Assembly (NCBI GenBank): GCA_016866775.1 | Contig: VGLJ01000014.1 | Location: forward strand, 18,090 to 82,089 | Source: Candidatus Rokuibacteriota bacterium | GTDB taxonomy: Bacteria; Methylomirabilota; Methylomirabilia; Rokubacteriales; CSP1-6 | Length of the DNA: 64,000 nt | Direction of reading: 5' to 3' | Part shown: positions 8,332 to 16,379 of the stretch, piece after piece | How positions within the stretch are numbered: position 1 is the first letter of the stretch | Layout: each line of letters starts with the position of its first letter | The notes under the pieces: generated by a model | What the model saw: the letters and a program-made list of their open reading frames with translations, nothing else | The model's database searches: none | What the model was told of the DNA's origin: nothing | Made by a program: the position numbers and the translations under genes

Positions 8332-9830
8332 CATGCCCGCGAAGAACATCGTGCTCTGCTCCGACGGCACCGGGAACACCGCGATCAAGAACCGCGGGAC
8401 CAACGTCTACAAGCTCTACGAGGCGGTGGACCTCGAGCTGCCGCCGGACGAGCGCCGCCCCGGTCGCGTTCTACGACGACGGCGTCGGCACGGGCAGCAT
8501 GAAGGTCCTCCGCATCCTGGGCGGCGCCTTCGGCTACGGCTTCGCGCGCAACGTGCGCGATCTCTACACCGACCTCGCCCGCGTGTACCGTCCCGGCGAC
8601 TCCATCTACCTGTTCGGCTTCAGCCGCGGCGCCTACACGGTTCGCGCGCTCGGCGGCATGATCGCCACCTGCGGGATCCTCGACGGCGACGCGCTGTCCG
8701 AGGCCGGACTGCGCGACGGCGTCAGCGAAGCGTACCGCGTCGATCGGCAGCGGTTTCGTCCGGAGCGATTCCATGCCGAAGCGACGCGGAACGCCGAAGC
8801 GTTTCGTCGCAGCCATCCGGTGCACCAGCCGGGCGATCCGGTGCGCATCGCGTTCATCGGCGTGTGGGACACCGTCGGCGCCGTCGGCTTGCCCGACGAC
8901 GCGGTGCTGAAGAAAGCGCTCTGGCTGCTGAGCGGCGTCCGGGTGCCGTGGTTCAAGCACTACCTGCTCGGCGACATCGTCGACCGCGCGTGCCACGCGC
9001 TCGCGATCGACGACGAGCGGCAGACCTTTCATCCGATTCTGTGGGACGAGAGGCGGCCCGACGGGACCACGGACCCGCGCCTCGACCAGGTGTGGTTCGC
9101 CGGCGTGCACTCGAACGTCGGCGGCGGCTATCCGAAGCACGGCATGTCGCTGGTGACGCTCGACTGGATGATGAATCAGGCGGGCGCGGCGGGATTGCGC
9201 TTCAGCCAGCTCGACGCCGACAGCTACCACGAGCACCGGAACGTGCACGACATGCTGTACGACTCGCGCACCGGGCTCTCGTTCCTCTATCGATACTCCC
9301 CGCGCGACCTGACGCAGATCTCGGCGAAGCACGGCATCGACCGGCCGCGGGTGCACGTGAGCGTCTTCGATCGCATCGCGCTTCGGACGGAGGGCTACGC
9401 GCCGGGGAACGTGCCGCCGACGAGCATCGTGGTGGGACCGGAGAGCGAGGCGAGCCGGCTCGAGAAGGTCAGGACCACCGTGCAAACGACGCTGGCGAAG
9501 GGCCTTCCGCTCGACGCCGTCCACACGGCGCTGCGCATGCGTCAGGCCGGCTACTTCCTCGTGCTGTTGCCGCTCCTCGCCCTCGCGCTCCTGTTCTTCG
9601 TGCGTGGTGTCGTGTCCGACGGGTTCGCGGCCACCGTCAACGCGCTCGTGTCGCTCGGCGGCCTCGCGGGCCTCGCGTGGGAGCTCGTGCGGGCGCACCC
9701 GATCATCGGCGCGTTCCTCCCGGCCTGCGTCGCCGCCGGCTGGATCGGGAACTGGCGCGCGCGGCGCTCCATGCAGGATCGCTTCGCGGACGTCTGGCGT
9801 CCGGGCGTCAAGGACCTGCGCGTCACCTGA
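8332..9830 (+). CDS. DUF2235 alpha/beta-hydrolase-like protein, frameshifted near 8460
   Basis: DUF2235 proteins share the fold of T6SS Tle-type phospholipases. The first 43 codons (KNIVLCSDGTGN) read in one frame, and the rest (VAFYDDGVGTGSMK onward) in another. The switch is at the CCCC run at 8459-8462, where one extra C explains it. Joined, the product is about 499 residues and has the nucleophile elbow GFSRG, FIGVWDTVGAVG, WFAGVHSNVGGGYP with the catalytic His, and two C-terminal hydrophobic helices (LVLLPLLALALLFF; LPACVAAGWIGNW) that suggest membrane anchoring. A sequence error in the C run and a real frameshift are both possible. If the shift is real, translation could only restart at ATG 8499. 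The gene overlaps the convergent LLM by eight bases. Confidence 0.8.
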
Positions 9831-10758
9831 AGGCCGGCGCGATCTCCGTGATGAAGCGGTCGAGGTCCGGACGCAGCTCGGGCAGCGGCCGCAGCATCGT
9901 CGGGACGAACACCATGTCGATGCCGGCCGCCTGCAGCGCGTGCAGCTGCTCGCGGATCTGATCCGGCGTGCCCGCGAGGCAGGTGTCGCGCGGATCGGGG
10001 ACGTGCTTGCCCATGCGGGCGCCGATGAACTCCGCGAGGGTGTCGATCGCCTGGGTCTTGTCGGTGATGAGCAGCGCCATGTTCGCCGACCGCTTGATCG
10101 TCCCGGGATCGCGGCCGACGGCCGCGCAGTGCTGATCGAGGACGGCGCCCTTGAGGGCGGCGGTCTTCGGGCCCCCCCACATGTTCCAGCGGTCGGCGTG
10201 CTTCGCGACGATGCGCAGCGTGATCTTCTCGCCCACGCCGCCGATCATCAGCTCCGGATGCGGCGCCTGCACGGGCTTCGGATCGAGCGGCGCGTCGGAG
10301 AGCTGGTAGAAGCGTCCCTTGAACGTGCTGCGCCGCTGGGTCCACAGCGACTTCATCACGTGGCACGCCTCGTCGAGCCGCTCGAGCCGCTCGCGCATCG
10401 TCCCGTAGGGGATGCCGTACGCCTCGTGCTCGTTCTCCTGCCAGCCCGAGCCGACGCCGAGGATCAGGCGCCCGCCCGAGATGATGTCGACCTGCGCGGC
10501 CATCTTCGCGACGACGGCGGGATGGCGGTAGGTGTTGCCGAGCACGATCGTCCCCACGCGCATGCGCCGCACGAGGGCCGCGAGCGCGCTGAGGGTGCTC
10601 CACGCCTCGAGCGTCGAGCCCTCGCGCTGCGCGTTGTTCGGCATGAAGTGGTCGGTCACGCACGCCGCGTCCCACCCCGTCGTCTCGAGGTGGTGCCAGA
10701 GCTCGCGCACGCCGTCCCACGTCTGGTTGCCCATGCTCGTGAAAATGCCGAAGCGCAT
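9823..10758 (-). CDS. LLM class F420-dependent/flavin oxidoreductase
   Basis: This 311-residue luciferase-like protein begins MRFGIFTSMG. It has GWDAACVTDHF, the VGTIVLGNTYRHPAVVAKMAAQVD strand-helix, SGGRLILGVGSGWQENEHEAYG, LDPKPVQAPHPELMIGG and a late GTPDQIREQ. The GVGSGWQ..E..A.G motif is common in F420-dependent members (TIGR03560-like), so F420 rather than FMN is plausible but unproven. Start 10758 is supported by the Shine-Dalgarno sequence GGGAGGGAG; the open frame runs 15 codons further. It is divergent from the molybdenum hydroxylase operon, with a gap of 43 bases. Confidence 0.93.
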   Translation of the reverse strand: MRFGIFTSMGNQTWDGVRELWHHLETTGWDAACVTDHFMPNNAQREGSTLEAWSTLSALAALVRRMRVGTIVLGNTYRHPAVVAKMAAQVDIISGGRLILGVGSGWQENEHEAYGIPYGTMRERLERLDEACHVMKSLWTQRRSTFKGRFYQLSDAPLDPKPVQAPHPELMIGGVGEKITLRIVAKHADRWNMWGGPKTAALKGAVLDQHCAAVGRDPGTIKRSANMALLITDKTQAIDTLAEFIGARMGKHVPDPRDTCLAGTPDQIREQLHALQAAGIDMVFVPTMLRPLPELRPDLDRFITEIAPAFR

Positions 10759-10801
10759 CGGATGCTCCCTCCCGGACAGGCATAGTATCGTCAACTGCTC
10801 C

Positions 10802-11671
10802 ATGAAGCCGCCCGCATTCGACTACGTCGCCGTCACGTCGCCGGACGAAGCCGTCGCGGAGCTCGCGCGGCACGGCGATGACGCGAAGCTCCTCGCCGGC
10901 GGTCAGAGCCTCGTGCCGATCCTGAACCTGCGCCTCGCGGCGCCGGCGCGGCTCGTGGATCTCAATCGCGCCCGCGGGCTCGCGTTCATCGAGGAGCGCG
11001 GGGGTGGCCTCGCCATCGGCGCGATGACGCGGCAGCGGACGGTCGAGCGCAGCGCGCTCGCCGCCGCGCGCGTGCCGTTGCTCACCGAGGCGCTGCCGTG
11101 GGTCGGCCACACCGCGATCCGTCACCGCGGCACGGTCGGCGGCAGCCTCGCGCACGCCGATCCGGCCGCCGAGCTGCCCGCCGTCGCGCTCTGTCTCGAC
11201 GCGCGGCTCACCGTGCGCGATGCGACGAAGGAGCGCGTGATCGGCGCGCGCGAGTTCTTCACCGGCTACCTCTCGACCGCGCTGGCGTCGACGGAGCTGC
11301 TCAGCGAGGTGTGGTTCCCGTCGTTGCGGCCGGGCAGCGGCGCGGCATGGATGGAGATCGCGCGCCGCCACGGCGACTTCGCGCTCGCGGGCGTCGCGGC
11401 CGTGGTGACGCTGGACGGCGACGTGGTGAGAGAGGCGCGGCTCGCGCTCACGGGCGTCGACGCGGTTCCGGTGCGCGCGACGGCGGCCGAGCGGGCGCTG
11501 GTCGGCGCCGCCTTGTCCGCCGATTCGATGGCCGCCGCCGCGGACGCGGTACGCCGCCAGGTCGAGCCTCACACGGACATCCACGCGACGGCGGCCTATC
11601 GGCGTCACGTCGCGGGCGTGCTGACGGTGCGCGCGCTCGCGCGTGCGGGCGAGCGCGCGCGACGCGCATGA
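10802..11671 (+). CDS. Xanthine dehydrogenase family, FAD-binding subunit M
   Basis: This 289-residue protein is the medium, FAD-binding subunit of a molybdenum hydroxylase (CoxM/XdhB type). It passes electrons from the 2Fe-2S subunit to the acceptor. The FAD motifs are clear: AGGQSLVPILNLRLAAPARLVDLN and, further on, HRGTVGGSLAHADPAAELPA. The end (HIHATAAYRRHV-like stretch, DIHATAAYRRHVAGVL) is the family's C-terminal domain. It is the first gene of a three-gene operon, and its stop overlaps the start of the 2Fe-2S gene (ATGA). Confidence 0.95.
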   Translation: MKPPAFDYVAVTSPDEAVAELARHGDDAKLLAGGQSLVPILNLRLAAPARLVDLNRARGLAFIEERGGGLAIGAMTRQRTVERSALAAARVPLLTEALPWVGHTAIRHRGTVGGSLAHADPAAELPAVALCLDARLTVRDATKERVIGAREFFTGYLSTALASTELLSEVWFPSLRPGSGAAWMEIARRHGDFALAGVAAVVTLDGDVVREARLALTGVDAVPVRATAAERALVGAALSADSMAAAADAVRRQVEPHTDIHATAAYRRHVAGVLTVRALARAGERARRA

Positions 11672-12156
11672 CCCGCGACTTCGCTGTCCGCGTGCGCGTG
11701 AACGGTCACGAGCACACGGCGACCGTGCCGGCGCGGCTGCTGCTCTCGGATTTCTTGCGCGAGCGCCTGGGGCTCACGGGCACGCACGTGGGCTGCGAGC
11801 ACGGCGTGTGCGGCGCGTGCACCGTCCACCTCGACGGTCAGCCGGTGCGCGCGTGCCTGATGTTCGCCGTGCAAGCGGACGGCGCCAGTCTCACGACGGT
11901 CGAAGGGCTCGCGCCGGGGCCCGACGCGCTCCATCCCGTGCAAGAGGCGTTTCGGCAGGAGCACGGCCTCCAATGCGGCTTCTGCACGCCGGGCATGCTC
12001 ATGACCATCACGGCGCTGCTGCGCGAGCATCCGCACCCCAGCGACGACGAGATCCGGCGCGAGATCTCCGGCAACCTCTGTCGCTGCACGGGCTATCAGA
12101 ACATCGTGCGGGCCGTGCGCCGGGCGAGCGCACTGATGGCGGAGGGCGTGCGATGA
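11668..12156 (+). CDS. Xanthine dehydrogenase family, (2Fe-2S) small subunit
   Basis: The 162-residue subunit has all eight cysteines of the two 2Fe-2S clusters. Cys43, 48, 51 and 63 form the plant-ferredoxin-type cluster ([16 protein letters not shown]), and Cys103, 106, 138 and 140 form the second (QCGFCTPGM and NLCRCTGY). It moves electrons from the molybdopterin subunit to the FAD subunit. It overlaps both neighbours by four bases (ATGA on each side), which fits equal expression of the three subunits. Confidence 0.97.
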   Translation: MTRDFAVRVRVNGHEHTATVPARLLLSDFLRERLGLTGTHVGCEHGVCGACTVHLDGQPVRACLMFAVQADGASLTTVEGLAPGPDALHPVQEAFRQEHGLQCGFCTPGMLMTITALLREHPHPSDDEIRREISGNLCRCTGYQNIVRAVRRASALMAEGVR

Positions 12157-14543
12157 CGACGCGCGTGATCGGCGCGCGGCTGCCGCGGACGGAGGATCCG
12201 CGGCTGCTCCGAGGGCTCGGATGCTACGTGGACGACGTGCCGTTGCCCGGCGTGCTCCACGGCGCGTGCCTGCGCAGCCCGCACGCGCACGCGCGCATCC
12301 GGTCCATCGATGCCTCGCGCGCGCGCGCGATCCCCGGCGTGCATCTCGTGGCGACGGCGGCGGACCTCGGCGCGATCAACCAGCCCGGCCCGCTCCTGAT
12401 CCCGCACCCGGCGCTCACGCATCCGCGCACGCAGCGGCCGCTCGCCACCGACGAAGTGCGCTACGTCGGCGAGATCGTCGCGTTCGTCGTCGCCGACGAC
12501 CGTTATCTCGCCGAGGACGCGGCCGCGGCCGTCGACGTCGACTACGAGCCGTTGCCGGCGACTCCCGACATCGAGACGGCGCGCGCCGCGGGCGCCCCGC
12601 GCGTTCACGCCGACGTGCCGGAGAACTGCGCCGCGCAGTTCCCGCAACGGGTGGGCGACCCGGACGGACCGTTCACGGGTGCCGCGCACGTCCTGCGCGA
12701 GCGTCTCGTCATCGAGCGCAGCTGCGGCAGCCCGATCGAGGGCCGCGGGGTCGCGGCAGAGCTCGACGCGCGCGGCGGCGGGCTCCGCGTGTGGAGCTCG
12801 ACGCAGGCGCCGCTGCCCATCAAGAACGGGCTCGCGCGCCTCTTCGGGCTGCCGGAGTTCAAGGTCGAGGTGATCGCGCCCGACGTCGGCGGCGGCTTCG
12901 GCACGAAGGTCATGCTGTTCTATCCGGAAGAGATCCTCGTGCCGTGGGCGGCGCTGCGCCTCGGCCGGCCGGTGAAGTGGATCGAGGACCGGCGCGAGCA
13001 CCTGATGGCCGCCAACCAGGAGCGCGGCCAGGCTCACGACGTCGAGGTCGCGATCGACGCCGACGGCCGCATCCTCGCGCTGCGCGACCGGTTCGTGCAC
13101 GACGCGGGCGCGTACACGCCGTACGGAATCGTCGTGCCGTGCATCACCGCCACCCAGCTTCCCGGCCCGTACCGCCTGCCCAACTACGCGGTGGAGTTCG
13201 ACGTCGTCTACACGAACACGGTGCCGGTGACGCCGTATCGCGGCGCGGGGCGCCCGCACGGCGTCTTCGTCATGGAGCGCGTGATCACGCTGATCGCGCG
13301 CACGCTCGGCATCGAGTCCGCCGAGGTGCGGCGGCGCAACTTCATCCAGCCTCACGAGTTCCCGTGGGACGTCGGGCTCACGTTCCAGGACGGCGGTCCG
13401 ACGAAGTACGACAGCGGCGACTATCCCGCGGGACTCGAGATGGCGCTGGACCGCGCGGGCGTCGCCGACTTCCGCGCGCGGCAGGCCGCGGCGCGCGCCG
13501 AGGGCCGCTACCTCGGGCTCGGCATCGGCTGCTGCGTCGAGGGCACGGGCATCGGTCCGTACGAAGGCGCGCACGTGCGCGTCGAGCCGAGCGGCACCGT
13601 GCTCGTCGCCACCGGCGTCACGACGCAGGGGCAGGGCCACTACACGACGTTCGCGCAGATCGCGGCGGAGGTGCTCGGCTGCGACCCGCGCGCGGTGACC
13701 GTCATCACCGGCGACACGCGCAAGTTCAACTGGGGCGCGGGCACCTACGCGAGCCGCGCGCTCGTCACGAGCGGCAGCGCGATCGACGTCGCCGCGCGCA
13801 AGGTCCGCGACAAGGCGATCCGGATCGCGGCGGAGCTCCTCGAGGCCGCGCCGGAGGATCTCGAGCTGGTCGACGGGCGCGTGCGCGTGAGGGGCGCGCC
13901 GGGCAAGGAGCTCACGCTCGGCGCCCTCGCGACGGTGGCCGATCCGATCCGTTACGCATACGGCGAGGAGGCGTCGGCGGCGGCGCTGAAGCTCGTCAAG
14001 CCGCGCGAGGGCGCGGTGCTCGCGGAGGGCGAGGCGCCCGGGCTGGAAGCGGTCGGGTACTACGCGCCGGCGCAGTCGACGTTCGCGAGCGGGTGCCACG
14101 TGGCGATCGTCGAGGTCGATCCCGGCACCGGCGAGGTCGCGATCCTGAAGTACGTCGTGCAGCACGACTGCGGCACGCTCGTGAATCCGACCGTCGTCGA
14201 GGGACAGATCCACGGCGGTGTCGCGCAGGGCATCGGCGGCGCGCTCTACGAGAAGATCGTCTACGACGAGAACGGCCAGCCGCTCACCACGACCTTCATG
14301 GACTTCCTGCTGCCGACGGCGGTGGAGATCCCCGAGATCGAGGTCGTCCACCTCGAGACGCCGTCGCCGCTGAATCCGCTCGGCATCAAGGGGGCGGGCG
14401 AGGCGGGCGCGATTCCGGGGCCCGCGGTGCTCGCGGAAGCGATCGAGGACGCGCTGTCGCCGTTCGGGATCACGATCCGCGAGATGCCGCTCTCACCGAG
14501 CCGCATCCGGGAGCTCACGGCACTCGCCTCCCGGCGGACTTGA
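12153..14543 (+). CDS. Xanthine dehydrogenase family, molybdopterin-binding subunit
   Basis: This 796-residue protein is the large catalytic subunit, which carries the molybdenum cofactor. The N-terminus RLPRTEDPRLLRG is typical. DVGGGFGTK lies in the cofactor domain, YRGAGR at 362-367 is the active-site loop, and Glu750 in KGAGEAGAIPGP is the catalytic glutamate of xanthine-dehydrogenase-like enzymes. The loop is YRGAGR, not the AYRCSFR of form-I CO dehydrogenases, so CO oxidation is unlikely. A heterocycle, aldehyde or other hydroxylation is more probable. No cofactor-maturation gene (CoxG/XdhC/MobA-like) is adjacent. The last codons lie in the left arm of a large hairpin. Confidence 0.96.
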   Translation: MTTRVIGARLPRTEDPRLLRGLGCYVDDVPLPGVLHGACLRSPHAHARIRSIDASRARAIPGVHLVATAADLGAINQPGPLLIPHPALTHPRTQRPLATDEVRYVGEIVAFVVADDRYLAEDAAAAVDVDYEPLPATPDIETARAAGAPRVHADVPENCAAQFPQRVGDPDGPFTGAAHVLRERLVIERSCGSPIEGRGVAAELDARGGGLRVWSSTQAPLPIKNGLARLFGLPEFKVEVIAPDVGGGFGTKVMLFYPEEILVPWAALRLGRPVKWIEDRREHLMAANQERGQAHDVEVAIDADGRILALRDRFVHDAGAYTPYGIVVPCITATQLPGPYRLPNYAVEFDVVYTNTVPVTPYRGAGRPHGVFVMERVITLIARTLGIESAEVRRRNFIQPHEFPWDVGLTFQDGGPTKYDSGDYPAGLEMALDRAGVADFRARQAAARAEGRYLGLGIGCCVEGTGIGPYEGAHVRVEPSGTVLVATGVTTQGQGHYTTFAQIAAEVLGCDPRAVTVITGDTRKFNWGAGTYASRALVTSGSAIDVAARKVRDKAIRIAAELLEAAPEDLELVDGRVRVRGAPGKELTLGALATVADPIRYAYGEEASAAALKLVKPREGAVLAEGEAPGLEAVGYYAPAQSTFASGCHVAIVEVDPGTGEVAILKYVVQHDCGTLVNPTVVEGQIHGGVAQGIGGALYEKIVYDENGQPLTTTFMDFLLPTAVEIPEIEVVHLETPSPLNPLGIKGAGEAGAIPGPAVLAEAIEDALSPFGITIREMPLSPSRIRELTALASRRT

Positions 14544-14591
14544 CGTCCGCCCGGAGGCGTTGGGGGGCTTGGGGGGCGCCCTGAGCCCCCC
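14525..14591. terminator. Double hairpin between convergent genes
   Basis: Two hairpins lie between the molybdenum hydroxylase operon and the minus-strand CMD gene. The first pairs 14525-14539 with 14545-14559 (15 bp, one mismatch, loop TTGAC) and contains the stop codon at 14541-14543 in its loop region. The second pairs GGGGGGC at 14571-14577 with GCCCCCC at 14585-14591. Neither has a clear U-run. They are placed to stop transcription from both sides. This is a sequence reading, not a folded prediction. Confidence 0.55.
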
Positions 14592-14599
14592 CATCCTTA

Positions 14600-15190
14600 T
14601 CAGTCCAGCTCCAGGAACTCGTTGTGCCAGTTGAACGCGACGCACTGGGTGAAGCGCCACGTCAGCTCTTCGATCTCGCGCGGCGAGAAACGCTCGCGGA
14701 GCTTCGCGTGGAGCCGCCGGCGCAGCGTGTGGACGACGCGCGGGTGGACGTCGGCCGCGCGCGCGTGCACGCCGCTCCACACGAGGAAGTACGCGAGGTC
14801 GATCACGAGGCTTTCGTCCGCGGAGAATCCCGCGCGCGCCGCGAACGCGTAGTCTTCCGGCAGCGGACCGAGGTCGAGCTTCGCGAGGGTCTCGAGCTGC
14901 ATCGGGGAGAGCCCGGCCGCCTCTGCCAGAGGCGTGTGCTGTCCGAGTCAGTACGCGCAGCGCGTGAGCGTCGAGACGACGACGATGCCGATCTCGTACT
15001 GGCGCGCGGCGACCGGGCTCGTGCGCTTGAGCTCGAGGAGCTGGCCCCACACGTGGCGGAAGATCGTCGGCGAATTCGCCATCGTCGCCCACAGGTGGCG
15101 GAACGACGGCGCGTGACGCTCGCAGTCGTCCCAGAGCGGGCGGAGATCTTCGGGGAGCTGATCGCGCGTGACGAGAGGCAGCAGCGGCAT
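14600..15190 (-). CDS. Carboxymuconolactone decarboxylase/AhpD-like protein, probable selenoprotein (UGA = Sec81)
   Basis: From ATG 15190 the frame runs 80 codons, meets a single TGA at 14948-14950, and continues in the same frame to the stop at 14600; the total is 196 residues, normal for this family. The residues around the TGA read R-C78-A-Y-[TGA81]-L-G-Q-H85, which is the family's redox motif CxxCxxxH with TGA in place of the second cysteine. The protein reads on as TPLAEAAGLS, as expected for a CMD/AhpD fold. A hairpin of bacterial SECIS type begins 14 bases after the TGA. Together these favour selenocysteine insertion over a nonsense mutation. AhpD-like proteins act as peroxidase or disulfide reductases; CMD relatives can be decarboxylases. 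A gene finder would report only a fragment from ATG 14902. No sel genes lie in the window. Confidence 0.75.
14918..14950 (-). promoter_or_regulatory. SECIS-like hairpin downstream of the in-frame UGA
   Basis: In the mRNA (minus strand) the UGA at 14950-14948 is followed after 13 nucleotides by a perfect 7-bp stem, CGCCUCU paired with AGAGGCG (14934-14918), closing a three-base loop GGC. The loop begins 20 nucleotides after the UGA. Bacterial SECIS elements are known to sit about 16-37 nucleotides downstream with a G among the first two loop bases, and this hairpin meets both conditions. It lies inside the coding sequence, as bacterial SECIS elements do. Function is inferred; it needs SelB binding. 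Confidence 0.65.
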
Positions 15191-15219
15191 CGGGTGATTA
15201 TAGGGGTGGAGGGCACGGC

Positions 15220-15975
15220 ATGGACCTCGAGCTGAAGGGCAAGGTGGCGGTCGTCACGGGCTGCAGCGTCGGCATCGGGCGTGAGACGGCGAAGGTGCTC
15301 GCGGCCGAAGGCGCGCAGACGGTCGTCGTGGCCCGTCGCGCGCACTTGCTGGAGACGCTGCAGAAGGAGATCGAAGGGCAGGGCGGGGCGAAGCCGCTCG
15401 CCGTGACGCTCGACCTCTACGACCGCGCGGCGGCCGAGCGCCTGCGCGACGCCGTGCTCGGCGCCTACGGCCGCGCGGACATCCTCGTCAACAACGCGGG
15501 CGGCTCACGCCCGATGCCGTGGGACTCGCCGGACGACGCGTGGGACGAGTCGTTCTCGATCAACTTCACCGCCGTGCGGAAGCTCACGCAGGCAGTGCTC
15601 CCCGGCATGATCGAGCGCCGCTGGGGCCGCGTCGTGTGCGTCACCGGCACGGCGGAGCCGGCGCAGGTGAACGCCGCGGTCGCGGCGAAGGCCGGGGTGC
15701 ACGCGTGGGCGAAGGGACTCTCGCGCGAGATCGGCAAGCACGGTGTGACCGTGAACTGCGTCGCGCCGGGCCGTGTCCACAGCGAGCAGATCGACGCGAA
15801 GCTCCACCCGACGCCGGAGAGCCAGGCGGCGTTCACGCGCGCGAACATCCCGATGGGCTATTTCGGCGAGGCCGTCGACGTCGCGTGGACGGTGGCGTTC
15901 CTCTGCTCGGAGCGCGCGCGCTACGTCACCGGCGAGCGCATCCACGTCGACGGCGGCATGCACCGTGCGGTGTGA
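15220..15975 (+). CDS. SDR family protein lacking the catalytic tyrosine
   Basis: The 251-residue protein has the SDR frame: cofactor motif TGCSVGIG at 13-20, NNAG at 91-94, the active-site lysine (Lys157) and the C-terminal VDGGMH. In the YxxxK motif the tyrosine is replaced: residues 151-157 read NAAVAAK, so alanine 153 sits where Tyr is required. The serine position is also altered (VCVTGT). NAD(P) binding may be kept, but normal dehydrogenase chemistry is doubtful. Similar Tyr-less SDRs exist and are often annotated 3-oxoacyl-ACP reductase. It is divergent from the selenoprotein gene with 29 bases between starts. Confidence 0.9.
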   Translation: MDLELKGKVAVVTGCSVGIGRETAKVLAAEGAQTVVVARRAHLLETLQKEIEGQGGAKPLAVTLDLYDRAAAERLRDAVLGAYGRADILVNNAGGSRPMPWDSPDDAWDESFSINFTAVRKLTQAVLPGMIERRWGRVVCVTGTAEPAQVNAAVAAKAGVHAWAKGLSREIGKHGVTVNCVAPGRVHSEQIDAKLHPTPESQAAFTRANIPMGYFGEAVDVAWTVAFLCSERARYVTGERIHVDGGMHRAV

Positions 15976-16004
15976 GCGCTATCGCGTGCCGCGCCGCGGC
16001 GTCT

Positions 16005-16379
16005 TCACGCGAGCCGGATCGCGAACGTCGCGCGCGGCGTACGGCGGATCCGTACCAGGAGGTTGAGGAGCGCGCGCTGCCAGCCGTACTTCTCGTTCAG
16101 CATCCGATTCACCTGACGCGCTTCCTCGCCTTCGAGCTGGCGCGCCGTTCCTCCCGCCCACTCGCCCGTGATGTTGCCGCGCCCGCCGCACGGGGCGACA
16201 CGCACGCGCGGGTTCCGGCGCAGCCGCTTGACCTTGCCCGACGCCGCCATCGTGTAGAAGGCCATCTCTCCGTTGAGGTCGACGAACCAGAGCGGCGTCC
16301 GCACGGGCGTCCCGTCGCGGCGATAGCTCTCGAGGCTGAAGTAGCGCTGACCCTTGAACCGAGCGAGCGCGTCGCTCAC
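16005..16379 (-). CDS. PPOX-class F420-dependent oxidoreductase-like protein
   Basis: The 124-residue protein belongs to the pyridoxamine-5-phosphate-oxidase-like split barrel. Typical segments are FSLESYRRDGTPVRTPLWFVDLNGEMAF, MAASGKVKRLRRNPRVRVAPCGGRG and the closing NLLVRIRRTP. This short form matches the PPOX-class F420 enzymes (TIGR03666-like). The start is the GTG at 16379, which overlaps the stop of the upstream MetE-like gene (GTGA), so the two are translationally coupled. The substrate is unknown; F420 or flavin use is inferred from the family. Confidence 0.85.
   Translation of the reverse strand: MSDALARFKGQRYFSLESYRRDGTPVRTPLWFVDLNGEMAFYTMAASGKVKRLRRNPRVRVAPCGGRGNITGEWAGGTARQLEGEEARQVNRMLNEKYGWQRALLNLLVRIRRTPRATFAIRLA

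Noticed and set aside
12153..14543. Form-I CO dehydrogenase large subunit
   Set aside because: The active-site loop is YRGAGR (362-367), not AYRCSFR, so CO oxidation is not supported.
14600..14902. 100-residue stand-alone protein from ATG 14902
   Set aside because: It would lack the first half of the CMD fold. The preceding codons back to 15190 are in the same frame apart from the TGA and give the normal family sequence.
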